Shown here: positions 33,839 to 43,182 of the stretch, piece after piece
Position numbering within the stretch: position 1 is the stretch's first letter
Layout of the letters: the number at the start of each line of letters is the position of its first letter
Assembly: GCA_041398905.1 (NCBI GenBank)
Contig: JAWKTV010000018.1
Location: 51,985-115,984, forward strand
DNA length: 64,000 bases
Direction of reading: 5' to 3'
Source: JAWKTV01 sp041398905
GTDB taxonomy: Bacteria; Planctomycetota; Planctomycetia; Planctomycetales; Planctomycetaceae
Made by a program: the position numbers and the translations under genes
Notes under the pieces: generated by a model
Told to the model about the DNA's origin: nothing
Seen by the model: the letters and a program-made list of their open reading frames with translations, nothing else
Databases searched by the model: none

Positions 33839-36800
33839 TCATGCGGTCCGACGCTCGCCCCACCAGAGGCTGCGCGGCAACAGCACGAGGGCGGCGACAG
33901 CCACCTGCGAGAGGCCGAACATCAGCAGCCAGAACAGTCGGCCTTCGGTGAAGCCGTAGGTGTGCTTGCCGATGCCAAGCTCGTTGACGCCGAACCACGA
34001 CCAACTGACGACGACGTTGCCGAGCACGCTGAGGGCAGCCATGCCACGGTGACCAATCATACGGTCCCAGCGGGCGTGCAGGATGAGCGCGTTCCACAGG
34101 ACGATAATGAGGGCACCGTTTTCTTTGGGATCCCAACCCCAAAAGCGTCCCCAACTGTCGTCGGCCCACAGCCCGCCGAGCACGGTGCCGACGAAGCTGA
34201 GCAGCGTCGCTCCACAAATGGTGCCGTACATCAACTGCGACAGGTTCTTCTGCAGCGCCATGTCGAACTCGGCGTTCTCCTGACTGCGGCGCAGGACGCC
34301 GAAGAGGATGGAAGTGATGCCGGCGAGGGCCGCGATGGTGCCGGCGGATATGCCGAGCAGGTCGCCCTGCATCAGCGCGAGTCCGCTGGCGGTGATGCTG
34401 AAGACGCCGAGGACGAACAGCCCGATTCGTGAGCCGCGGAGGATGTACATCAATCCGAACACACCAGCCACGTAAGTGGCGGCGTAGCCCAGCGAAATAC
34501 AGACGACGTGGGTCGCCAGCCAGAACTGCGTATCGAGGACCGGTTCCAGCACGGCCATGGTGTCGCCATCGGTCATGAGGGCGTGGGCGATGCGGAGCGT
34601 GGCGAAGCCGGTGAGGGCCGCGACCGCGTTGCCGATCCCCATCTTGAACACCCCTTCAAAGATTACTCCCATCAGCACCATCGCCCAGCCGATGAAAATG
34701 GCGGACGAGTAGAGGTTGGTGACCGGAGGGCGACCCGAAATGTAGATTCGGCCGCCGATCGCCAGCGTGTGCAGCACCAGCAGACCGGCCGCGGTGAGGA
34801 AGGCGGACCGCTGCAGTAGTCGTTCGACGTTGTCGGCCCGGAAGCCGCGCGCCACCCAGCCGCCAATCGCGAGCAACAGCACAAACACGTAGGCGAACGA
34901 CAGCAGGTTGAACGGGCCGAGCCGGTTGAAGTACGCCTCGAAGTTCGACTTGCCGAAATCGATCTGCGTCGTCGAGACCTTGAGCTGGTCGTCGGTTGCC
35001 GTGTGCAGGAAGGCCTTGTATTCGGCGACCGCCGCGTTGAACTCTTGCGGCTTCTGGTCGCGATAGGCCGTGAGGATCGCGCGGAACTTGTCGACGGCGG
35101 GCGGCGCACTGCGCCCCATCATGTCGTCAATGACCTTGTAACCGGTCGCGACCGAGAACGGCTCCCAGTCGAGATCAACTTCCTTGTGACGTGAGAACGA
35201 GCCTTCTGCTTCGCCGATGTGCAGCGGAATCATCAGCGGTTCGCCGTCGGCCTTCGCTTTGACTTCCAGCTCGTGCAGTGTCTCCGCGAGCCGGCCGATG
35301 ATTGCGACTTTGGCCCGCGTCACCGTTTTCTCGGCGAACAACTCGGGATTCCGCTGCCTGAGCCCCGGTTCAAAGTCAAAGAACCATCCCTGCAGCTCGC
35401 GGTACTGCATGACCTGCTGCACGAGGTTGAACTGCTTGCGATCTTCCGGGCTGCGATCTTTGGGGGGCGTCTTGTCCTCCGAGAGCCGCTTGACCACCGC
35501 TTCCAGCTTGTCCTCGAACTCGCTGAGCGAGTAAGCGCGGGTGGGATGGACTTCAAGTCCGAACGCGCGGGCCGTCTGATCGTCTTCGATGCGAAACACC
35601 GGGTAGGTGTCGGCCACCTCTTCGCGGGTGATCATGTCGAGCAGCCATTTGGTGGCGGGCTGCGCGGCCGGCACTTCGTCGTCGCTGGGATCCTGGTCCC
35701 GCTCCTTGAACGACTGCCGATCCGAGAGCTGCATCAATCGGTTCATGGCGATGGAGTCCAGCGGCAGGCTACGGCCGCCCATGATGACCGGGATGCTGCC
35801 GAACGCCGCAAAGTCATACTCATCCACCAACTGCTTGCGGGCGCGCGACACCGGCGAACCGAGCATGAGCAGAGCGAGCGCCGCGATCGTCACCGCTGCT
35901 CCCCAGCCGGCCCACCAGGGACGCTCGGCCCCCGACGGTTGAGCCCCCAGCGGTTGAGTCAGGGATTCGTCGCCAGCCGCTGCTGCCGGGGCGGCTTCCC
36001 GTGCTCCGTCCTGCGTGGCCTGTCCGACTTGTGGCGCGATCGACGTGCGTGACTGCTTGCCGACGAAACGGGACAGGCCGAGTCCGAACTGGAACATCAT
36101 CCCGACCGCGACGATCATGCAGGCGACGTAAGGGGCCATCCAGCCTTCGTTCTGCACGACCTGCAGGGTCGTCACTTCCGTGCCATCGCGCAATTGGGCC
36201 CAGTTCTGCTGATAGAACGTCTCGGTCCCGAACTTGAGCGGGTTGTTCATCCAGATCTGGTAGTGGTCGAGCACCTTGCCGCCGTCGCCACTGGTGAGGT
36301 CGATGACGCTCCGCCAGTCGCGGGCATGGTTGGTGCCGGCGTAGTCGTTCTTCTGCACGTCGATCAGCTTGATCGAATAGGGCTTGTAGTGCCGCTCGAA
36401 CCGCAGCGACACTTCAAAGTCCCGCGGACCGGCTCCCTGTGTCGCGGCGACGCTGATTGTCTCGCGCGGGGGCATCGACGAAACGGTCTCGTCGAGCTGT
36501 GTGGAGAGCAGCCATGTGCCGAGGTCCCGCGGCTTGGCGTCGCCTTGCGGCTTGCTCCACAGGCGGACGATCGCGCCGGGGAAGTCCTGCTGGCTTTCGG
36601 TCCCCTTGGAACGAGGCAGTTCCAGCAGCTTGCGACCGCTGCCGAAGCCTTGCGTCGCATCCGCCTTCTCGTCGCCCTGGACCGGACGGAAGGTCGCGTT
36701 GCGGTAATAGCTGACGACCTCCACATCGACCGGCAGCTGGTCGTCCTGAATCATTTCTCCCGGCTGCAGCCGGGAGTTCTCGATCACGATGTGCCGTTCT

Positions 36801-37873
36801 TCAAACGGGCTGGAGCGATCGACGAACGCGAGTTCCGTCGTCCGGCTGTCGAAGGCGAAATTCGTGGTCTCCCCTTCGGGAATGATCATCTGCATTTCGA
36901 CGTGGCTGACGCCGACCAGCACTTCGTAGAACATCAAGAGGCCGACGCCGCCGTGCAGCAGCACAATGCCGGCACGCTTGCGAAACAGCAGCAGGCACCC
37001 CGCCAGCAGCACGCCGGCGGCGATGCTTCCTTGCAGGAGCTGGTACAGAATCCGCATCCCTTCGGGCGCGACTGGACCAATTACGCCCAGCGTGACGCCG
37101 ATGCCGCAGCACAGCACCGCCAGTGTCGCCAGCAGCAATTTCGCGCCACGTTTTTCGGCTGGAAGATTGAGGGCGTAGTAGACGCACGGCGCGGCGGCGA
37201 GGAAGAAGCTGAAGTCGAGCAACATCCAGACCGCCCGATAGTCGACCCACGGGCCGCCCTGCACGCCTTCGCTGCCCCCCAGGATGATGAAGTACGTGAG
37301 CAGCAACCCGGCCGCCAGCACGCCCAGCCCGGCGTACAGCCGCGTCCCGGTCGTCTGCAATTTGAACCGCAGCAGGTGTGCCGCGAGAAGGTTGGCGATC
37401 ATCACGACGCCGATCGTCCACCCGCGCGGAAACCAGATGCCGACCCAACTGGGGATCGACTGGACCGCATCTTGAGTGGGCCAGACAGAGGCGAGCCAGC
37501 CCAGCCCCGGCGGAAACGAAGGGGAATTCGGAAAGAACGACGGCGGGAAGAAGAGCTGCGCATCGACCCAGACGAATAACTCGCTGACGTGGACGTAGGG
37601 GAAGCTCGACGAGAAGAGCGCTTGGTGATCGATGCGGAAGTAGCCGATGATGGCGTCCCAGATGTCCAGGCGGGTCTGGGCGAACGTGCCGGCCAGGACG
37701 ATGAAGATCGACAGCGCGAGCAGCACCACCGTCAATTTGAGTGACGCCAGTGGCTGCAGGACACGGGCGACCTTCGGCCACGTGCGGCGGACGAACGACT
37801 CCAGTTCGGAGGCGTCCGCGACGGCGACAGTTCGCGACGGCTTGGTGACAGGCGGCAGTTCGTCGATCGCCAT
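33839..37873 (-). CDS. Cytochrome c assembly protein, ResB-CcsA fusion
   Basis: The 1344-residue protein has a ResB-like N-terminal half and a CcsA/CcsB-like C-terminal half. After an N-terminal TM (LKLTVVLLALSIFIVLAGTFAQTRLD, about residues 43-68), ResB hydrophobic segments and a large exported part follow. The C-terminus has at least seven TM helices and the tryptophan-rich W-G-R-F-W-G-W-D-P-K-E-N-G (from about residue 1241) that binds haem in CcsA. Together, as in System II, it exports haem and joins it to apocytochromes c; the fusion of both parts in one chain also occurs in other bacteria. The ORF is unbroken over 4 kb, useful evidence that reading-frame breaks elsewhere are local. Confidence 0.9.
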   Translation of the reverse strand: MAIDELPPVTKPSRTVAVADASELESFVRRTWPKVARVLQPLASLKLTVVLLALSIFIVLAGTFAQTRLDIWDAIIGYFRIDHQALFSSSFPYVHVSELFVWVDAQLFFPPSFFPNSPSFPPGLGWLASVWPTQDAVQSIPSWVGIWFPRGWTIGVVMIANLLAAHLLRFKLQTTGTRLYAGLGVLAAGLLLTYFIILGGSEGVQGGPWVDYRAVWMLLDFSFFLAAAPCVYYALNLPAEKRGAKLLLATLAVLCCGIGVTLGVIGPVAPEGMRILYQLLQGSIAAGVLLAGCLLLFRKRAGIVLLHGGVGLLMFYEVLVGVSHVEMQMIIPEGETTNFAFDSRTTELAFVDRSSPFEERHIVIENSRLQPGEMIQDDQLPVDVEVVSYYRNATFRPVQGDEKADATQGFGSGRKLLELPRSKGTESQQDFPGAIVRLWSKPQGDAKPRDLGTWLLSTQLDETVSSMPPRETISVAATQGAGPRDFEVSLRFERHYKPYSIKLIDVQKNDYAGTNHARDWRSVIDLTSGDGGKVLDHYQIWMNNPLKFGTETFYQQNWAQLRDGTEVTTLQVVQNEGWMAPYVACMIVAVGMMFQFGLGLSRFVGKQSRTSIAPQVGQATQDGAREAAPAAAAGDESLTQPLGAQPSGAERPWWAGWGAAVTIAALALLMLGSPVSRARKQLVDEYDFAAFGSIPVIMGGRSLPLDSIAMNRLMQLSDRQSFKERDQDPSDDEVPAAQPATKWLLDMITREEVADTYPVFRIEDDQTARAFGLEVHPTRAYSLSEFEDKLEAVVKRLSEDKTPPKDRSPEDRKQFNLVQQVMQYRELQGWFFDFEPGLRQRNPELFAEKTVTRAKVAIIGRLAETLHELEVKAKADGEPLMIPLHIGEAEGSFSRHKEVDLDWEPFSVATGYKVIDDMMGRSAPPAVDKFRAILTAYRDQKPQEFNAAVAEYKAFLHTATDDQLKVSTTQIDFGKSNFEAYFNRLGPFNLLSFAYVFVLLLAIGGWVARGFRADNVERLLQRSAFLTAAGLLVLHTLAIGGRIYISGRPPVTNLYSSAIFIGWAMVLMGVIFEGVFKMGIGNAVAALTGFATLRIAHALMTDGDTMAVLEPVLDTQFWLATHVVCISLGYAATYVAGVFGLMYILRGSRIGLFVLGVFSITASGLALMQGDLLGISAGTIAALAGITSILFGVLRRSQENAEFDMALQKNLSQLMYGTICGATLLSFVGTVLGGLWADDSWGRFWGWDPKENGALIIVLWNALILHARWDRMIGHRGMAALSVLGNVVVSWSWFGVNELGIGKHTYGFTEGRLFWLLMFGLSQVAVAALVLLPRSLWWGERRTA

Positions 37874-38003
37874 GGCTGGCTCTCTCGTCAGGTAAGCGGC
37901 GGTCGGGATCGCGGTGGCTTGTCCCGCTCACGACCGTCCGTTGAACTCGAATACGAAATCTCGGCGGCCCGTCATGACGTCGGCCCCCTGATCGGTCCGC
38001 TTT

Positions 38004-39095
38004 TCAGTTGACCAGCTTGATGGACTCCAGCACCGAGCGGAACTGCCCCTCCGCATCCTGCACGGAATCGGGGACGCCGTCCAGCTTGAAGAACCACAAC
38101 CCCTGCCGGGTGACCAGAATGCCTCCCAGAATCGCCCGCGTTTCTCCCACAGCCCGCACATACGCGATCTGTGCTCCATTCGTCTCAATCGCCTCCGCTT
38201 CCTTCAAGAGAGCCTCCTGGTCCGCGAGCGTATCCAGACCGACCTGCCCCCGCCAGCGGTTGACGTTGGGCAGCAGTCCCCCTTGAGAAGGCGTGACCGT
38301 GAACGACGCCGGCTTGTCGCCGCCGGTGGTCAGCGAAACGACGCTGAAGGTTGTTTGCGGGGCAGCAGCCCAGCCTTCAGGTTGATCGAATGTGAACGGG
38401 ATCTTCGGAGTTTCGGCAGAGGCGGCTGCCATCTGCGGCGAGATCGGCACGGGCACAATCGCGGCCAGGACTCGCTGTTGATTCGCATTTGATTCGCCCG
38501 TGAAGTCATAGAGCTTCCCCGGGAAGTTGCCGGCGGAAATGCTGGTCCCAAGGTCAACGACCTCATCGGACTCCGCCGTCGATGTCGACGCGATTGGCGG
38601 CTCGCTCGCCGCGGCGTGAGTGTCATCGCCAACGGTCTTCAGTCCAACCTGCGAGCGGAACATGTTGGCCTGTTGCCGTGACTCCTCACGACTGGCCGGC
38701 ACCTGACCGCTCACCTGAATCACCGCGACTTCGAGCGGCGGAGTGCCGGGCAGCTTGAGCGTGCGGTATCGCAGGGAGCTGGCGGTCTCTTCTTCCGTCC
38801 AGCCTTCCGGCAACGTCCACTCCGGCAGGCCGGTCTTGGCGTTGTAGGTGGTGGACTCGACGAAACTCTTGAAGGTCTCGACTTGCTGACCGACGGCATC
38901 GGCCGGGCCGACGAGCTTGTACGACCAGTGAATGCCGGCCTGCGGCGGGTTGGCGACGGAGTATTCCCGCACCGCCGCCGACTCTTCGCAGCCACTGCCG
39001 ACGAACAAGCTCGCCAGCAGCAAACAGCCGAGCAGACAACGCTGCCGCGCCGACGTGCGGTCGGGAACTGGTAAGAGTGGAGAGTGAGACACCAT
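38004..39095 (-). CDS. Lipoprotein with two copies of a PEGW domain
   Basis: The ATG at 39095 gives a 363-residue lipoprotein, with signal peptide and lipobox F-V-G-S-G-C (Cys36). Two parts resemble each other. One is around L-P-E-G-W-T-E-E-E, with V-A-V-I-Q-V-S-G-Q and a M-F-R-S-Q-V-G-L end. The other is around Q-P-E-G-W-A-A-A-P, with S-V-V-S-L-T-T-G and a N-R-W-R-G-Q-V-G-L end. This suggests an internal duplication of a roughly 100-residue exported domain that I do not recognise by name. It is downstream of the ResB-CcsA gene on the same strand. The longer frame reaching 39383 is rejected. Confidence 0.6.
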   Translation of the reverse strand: MVSHSPLLPVPDRTSARQRCLLGCLLLASLFVGSGCEESAAVREYSVANPPQAGIHWSYKLVGPADAVGQQVETFKSFVESTTYNAKTGLPEWTLPEGWTEEETASSLRYRTLKLPGTPPLEVAVIQVSGQVPASREESRQQANMFRSQVGLKTVGDDTHAAASEPPIASTSTAESDEVVDLGTSISAGNFPGKLYDFTGESNANQQRVLAAIVPVPISPQMAAASAETPKIPFTFDQPEGWAAAPQTTFSVVSLTTGGDKPASFTVTPSQGGLLPNVNRWRGQVGLDTLADQEALLKEAEAIETNGAQIAYVRAVGETRAILGGILVTRQGLWFFKLDGVPDSVQDAEGQFRSVLESIKLVN

Positions 39096-39467
39096 GGTGT
39101 GCGGAATTCGACGTGGTGGGCGGGCGCACCAGCCGACGCGGATGAGGCGTCGAGCCGACACGTGAAACGTCGCGGCGGCGCGGCGGCAAACCGGACATCG
39201 GAGGCAGGTCCATTGATTATACCGCTTCGCACGGACAAAAGTGAACGTTCTGAATCGGCAATCCATCGAGCTTCCCGGATATGGGGGCCGCGACATGCGG
39301 TCAGGCATCGCACATTTGCGGCCGTGCGGCCCTCTCAGTTCTCGGAAAGTCGGCCGTCGGTTCCCTGCAGGAGTCCCGCACACTTTCGCTTGTCAGCCGG
39401 ATGCTCGATAAAACCGGTAGATGATTCCCCGATGGCCGGAAGCTCGCGGCCCGCTGGTGATACCCGC
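39096..39467. other. Intergenic region between divergent genes
   Basis: About 370 bases between the lipoprotein (leftward) and the monooxygenase (rightward). No coding frame is convincing and no clear operator or terminator was seen. It must carry both promoters. Confidence 0.3.
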
Positions 39468-40998
39468 ATGGCAATTGTAGAGAAGACCTCCGCCGCTTCG
39501 CCCCGCATCGTCGTCATTGGTGCGGGGATGAGCGGCATCTGTCTGGCAATCCGACTCCGGCAGGAGGGATTCACCAACGTCACCGTTTACGAGAAGTCGC
39601 AGCGTCCGGGCGGTACGTGGAACTACAACGCCTATCCGGGCAGCGCCTGCGATGTCCCGTCGTTCCTGTACTCGTACTCGTTCGCTCCGAATCTGAATTG
39701 GTCACGGCGTTACGCTCCTCAGCAGGAGATCTTCGATTACTTCCAGGACTGCGTCCGCAAGTTCGGAGTGGAAGGGTCGATCGTGTACGGGGTGCATGTT
39801 GTCGCCGCTGATTACGACGAATCGACCCGGAGGTGGCGGGTCGAACTGTCCACCTGCGAGGTGACCGAGGCGGATGTGCTGGTCAGCGCTGTTGGACAGT
39901 TGAACATTCCGAAGTTTCCAAACGTGCCCGGACGCGAGAGCTTCGGCGGGACGCAGTTCCACGCGGCGCGATGGGACAATTCCTGTGAGCTGCGGGGCAA
40001 ACGCGTCGCGATCATCGGTAACGCGGCGACCACCATCCAGCTTCTGCTGCCCGTCGCCGAGCAGGCGGCGCAGGTGACGGTCTTTCAGCGTAGTCCCAAC
40101 TACGTCATGGCCAAGAAGGACCGGGCCTACTCGGGCTTGACGAAAGGCCTGTTTCGCGTCATCCCCGGACTGGCGAAGCTCTATCGCTGGAACATTTTCT
40201 GGAACAACGAGATTCGCTTCCTCGCATTCCGACGTCAGACGTTCATCAGCGACTGGTTTGGCGGCATCGTGCGGTGGCGGATGCGACGGCAAGTCCCGCG
40301 TGAGAGCAAGCTCATCAGCAAGGTGGTGCCGATGAACTTCCCCGCCGGATGCAAGAGAATCCTGCTCTCGGACGACTATCTGCAGACGATCCAGCGGCCG
40401 AACGTGGAACTGGTCACTGAAAAGGTGAACGCGATCGACGCGACCGGGGTGCAGACGACGGCGGGCCATCGCAACTTCGACGTCATCATCTACGCCACCG
40501 GTTTCGTCTCCAATCCGCTGATTTCCGATATTCGCGTCGCTGGTCGTGGCGGCGAACTGCTCGGTGATGCCTGGCGGGAGCGGCCACTGGCCTATCTGGG
40601 CATGCTGACGCCCGGTTTTCCCAACTTCTTCGCCCTGTATGGTCCCAACACCAACCTGGGACACAACTCGATCATCTTCATGGTCGAATGCCAGGTGAAC
40701 TACCTGATTCGCACGCTCCGCTGGCGCGCTCAGCAGGGGGCAACCAATCGAGGTCAGCGAAGCCGCGGCCGCCGGCTATCGTGAGGCGATCGACAAGGAA
40801 CTGGCCACGACTGTCTGGAATAGCGGCTGTTCCAACTGGTATCGCAACGAGGCGGGCGTGATCGTCAACAACTGGTGCGGCCCAGCGTGGCGCTATTGGT
40901 GGCAAACACGAAGCGTCACGCCGGCGGACTTCCGGACCGACGCCGCCTCGAAGGGGCTCGCCAGCAGTGATGCCGCATCGGCGAGGTCAGTTGGCTAG
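39468..40998 (+). CDS. Flavin-containing monooxygenase (Baeyer-Villiger type), frameshifted near the 3' end
   Basis: The frame from 39468 gives R-I-V-V-I-G-A-G-M-S-G (FAD loop, about residue 13) and A-S-P-R near the start. F-G-G-T-Q-F-H-A-A-R-W-D is the BVMO fingerprint F-x-G-x-x-x-H-x-x-x-W-D. A second Rossmann loop, A-I-I-G-N-A-A, lies mid-protein. At 40736-40740 a run of five Gs breaks the frame after R-A-Q-Q-G. With four Gs the sequence reads Q-P-I-E-V-S-E-A and goes on to N-W-Y-R-N-E-A-G-V-I-V-N-N-W at about 40830-40875 and the TAG at 40996. It would oxidise ketones or sulfides with NADPH. The break could be a miscall of the G-run. Confidence 0.85.
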
Positions 40999-41052
40999 TC
41001 GAGATCGCTGCCCGGCTGCAGGTTGTGCGAAGTTCGCCGCCATCGTTGTCGA

Positions 41053-42018
41053 CTAGCTGGCGGCGGCGTTTTCGTCATTCATCGCTTGCAGCTCGAACTG
41101 ATAGTGCGGCCGGGTCGACTTGGCGACCCGGAGCCAGGGTTGCGCTGCCCAGGTATGGGCCAACGTTCCAGCACGGATTGGGTCGACGCTGCCGCGATGC
41201 ACGTGCAGCAGGTACCGCAGCCGCAGCGGTTTGTCCGGGGTGGTGATCAGCGGAGCGTCCCGGCAGGCGGAGGCTCCCATCCAGCCGTCTTCCCGCACGT
41301 GCCACTTCGCTGGGTAGGCGGGATTCGCGGGATGGTCGAAATAGGTGATCCCCTCGGTCACCGTGCCGTCGCCAGGCGACTGCGCCCGCATCGGACCGCT
41401 GTAGTCCATCCAGGCATTGGCCTTTCCGAACAGGTTCGCTTCACCGGTTTCGCCGCTGGCCCCGGTGATGACTCCGTCGCCGAAGTGACCCGAGATGGAT
41501 CGCGCGACCCGTACGGCCAGGAAGCCGAAGTTCGTCTGCTGGAACTCGATTTCGCTGGCTCGCGGCCGGAACGTCGACTGCAGGTCGAGCGTGTACTCCC
41601 CCTCATCCAGTGGGCTGAGGGTGGCGATCAACTCCTGTTCGATGAGAGGTTGTGGATCGTGACCATCGAGCCAGTCGAGCAGCACGGCCATTCGCGCCTG
41701 CGCGTCCCCCTCCTCGTAGACGAACCACTCCCGCTGCACGATTCGTGTTGTCGAGCCGATCCCCCAGAAATCGATCCCCAGCAGCTTGTGATGCGCGAAC
41801 CAGACCGAGCGATGATGGTCGTGATTGGGCGCTCCGGGATGTCCCATGCGGGTCAGGCTCTCGCCGGAGTCTGGCCCATTCAGCGGAAAGAAGCAGGGCT
41901 TCGAGGCGGACTGATCGAAGTCCCACCGGGTCACTTCCCGGCCATCGATCCGGAAGGAGACTTGCTGCTGCGTCAATGGGACCAGTTCGCAGCGGAGGGG
42001 AGCAGGGCTGGCTTTCAT
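41053..42018 (-). CDS. DUF6807-family protein (PmoA-like)
   Basis: The 321-residue protein begins C-E-L-V-P-L after a short lead. It has P-C-F-F-P-L-N-G-P, G-H-P-G-A-P-N-H-D-H-H-R-S-V-W-F-A-H-H with several histidines near residue 85, then W-G-I-G-S-T-T-R. These are the marks of the DUF6807 beta-sandwich proteins that are often called PmoA-like in planctomycetes; the name does not mean methane oxidation. The fold suggests a carbohydrate-active enzyme, but the activity is unknown. The start at 42018 is chosen because the domain begins there. It lies between the convergent monooxygenase and the acidic protein on the same strand. Confidence 0.7.
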   Translation of the reverse strand: MKASPAPLRCELVPLTQQQVSFRIDGREVTRWDFDQSASKPCFFPLNGPDSGESLTRMGHPGAPNHDHHRSVWFAHHKLLGIDFWGIGSTTRIVQREWFVYEEGDAQARMAVLLDWLDGHDPQPLIEQELIATLSPLDEGEYTLDLQSTFRPRASEIEFQQTNFGFLAVRVARSISGHFGDGVITGASGETGEANLFGKANAWMDYSGPMRAQSPGDGTVTEGITYFDHPANPAYPAKWHVREDGWMGASACRDAPLITTPDKPLRLRYLLHVHRGSVDPIRAGTLAHTWAAQPWLRVAKSTRPHYQFELQAMNDENAAAS

Positions 42019-42183
42019 GGGCGAATCCGCGGTAAGGGCCGAAGCGTACCTGCCATGACCGTGGCACCTGTCATGGTCCGCAAAAGCCAGAACGCCCATC
42101 GCCCCATTCGGGATCGATCGGCGTTCTGGGATGAGTTTGTCGGAACGGCGTCCGTCCGCGTTCGATCGAACGCGGGGTCACGA

Positions 42184-42486
42184 TCAGAAATCGACTTCTT
42201 CCTCTTCTTCTTCGAGGAAGTCGCCGGCTTCGTCGGTGGCTTCGCCGGTGCCGGTCGGGCCGTGATCGTAACAGTCGCTGTCGTGCCACAGGGGCATTCC
42301 AGCGGCGTAGCGTGCGGCGAGCATCTTGACCTTATCGAGCGAACCGGGCTTCGCCGCGGTCGGGGTCAACGGGTCGACATCGGTGAAATCGAAATCGCAC
42401 TCGATCTCCTCGTCGTACTCCTCGAAACTGACTTCAGTGCCGATCGCGAGATCGCAATCGGGATCCACTTCGTACGCGAACTCCAT
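42184..42486 (-). CDS. Small acidic protein (EEEEE tail)
   Basis: The 100-residue protein is strongly acidic. It starts M-E-F-A-Y-E-V-D-P-D-C-D-L, has an acidic stretch E-V-S-F-E-E-Y-D-E-E-I-E-C-D-F-D-F-T-D-V-D and ends E-E-E-E-E-E-V-D-F. It is not recognised; its cysteines and acid runs suggest an ion- or partner-binding protein. The start is decided by a perfect GGAGGT on the minus strand (42492-42497) five bases before the ATG at 42486. The longer frame to 42588 is less likely. It is transcribed leftward and is followed by the DUF6807 gene about 165 bases later. Confidence 0.6.
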   Translation of the reverse strand: MEFAYEVDPDCDLAIGTEVSFEEYDEEIECDFDFTDVDPLTPTAAKPGSLDKVKMLAARYAAGMPLWHDSDCYDHGPTGTGEATDEAGDFLEEEEEEVDF

Positions 42487-42491
42487 ACGTA

Positions 42492-42497
42492 CCTCCA
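42492..42497 (-). promoter_or_regulatory. Ribosome binding site of the small acidic protein
   Basis: GGAGGT on the minus strand, five bases before the ATG at 42486, matches the full anti-Shine-Dalgarno core. It selects 42486 over the upstream ATG at 42498, which overlaps this site. Confidence 0.6.
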
Positions 42498-42893
42498 TCG
42501 TGACAGATATCGGCGCGCACCCTTGGGGGAGACGCACCGTGTGTGCAATGACCAGTCTGTTTGGGAGCCCTGCTTGGTTCAGGAGCAACCGACAACTTCT
42601 GAGCGATCAACTCAGCCGTTTCTGCCGCTCACCGCCGACTGCCATCCTCCGACCGCTTAGAGCGACGATCGGATCCGAATCCTTCGGAGAATTAAGGACG
42701 TTGGCGTCGACTTCGGCCCTTGTCAGACCGAACCCGCAGGCGGAACCAGAACTCCAGACGGCGAGATTTTGCAGGGAAGGTCGAAAATTGTCAACAAGAA
42801 AATCGGTCTTCCCCACAGTTTGTCCCACGTTTCGAGTCGGCAGGACGCCGTGACCCAACTGCACTGGAACCCATGCAGCAAATTGCCATCAAA

Positions 42894-42906
42894 TCACAAC
42901 TTGTGA
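42894..42906. promoter_or_regulatory. Operator-like palindrome
   Basis: TCACAA and TTGTGA flank a single C. It lies in the 700-base gap between divergent genes, where a regulator could act. No matching regulator is known here. Confidence 0.25.
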
Positions 42907-43182
42907 CTCATTGACGTCCTGCGGACCGCCCTGCCCGGCAACCACTTTCTGCCAGTCGGAAGCGTCTGCCCCTCACAGGCTCTCGTTCGGCGGTGTCGGC
43001 CGGTCAACTTGTCAACAACCGGTCGCAATCTCCGAAGGATGCCCAATCCGGATCAGATGACAAGCATAATGTGCGTGACCCCTGCCTCGTCCCGGTTGCC
43101 ATTTGAGAGCCCGCTGGTGATGATGGTTGCGGATGCGGTTGTCGTCCGCCCGCAACAATTCGGTTCACACTGGAGTCCTCCG

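Larger units (their letters stand above)
42487..43182. other. Long gene-free stretch between divergent genes
   Basis: About 700 bases without a convincing gene; less GC-rich in part than the flanks. It contains the palindrome TCACAA-C-TTGTGA at 42894-42906 and two copies of TTGTCAACAA at 42788-42797 and 43009-43018. A regulatory or replication-type role is possible but unsupported; no DnaA or other diagnostic gene is near. Confidence 0.4.

Noticed and set aside
41053..42018. Methane monooxygenase subunit
   Set aside because: The family is sometimes labelled PmoA, but the sequence is a soluble beta-rich DUF6807 protein without membrane helices or copper-site residues of PmoA.
42788..43018. 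Origin of replication
   Set aside because: Only two boxes with two mismatches to TTATCCACA, no dnaA or dnaN nearby and no clear AT-rich unwinding region.
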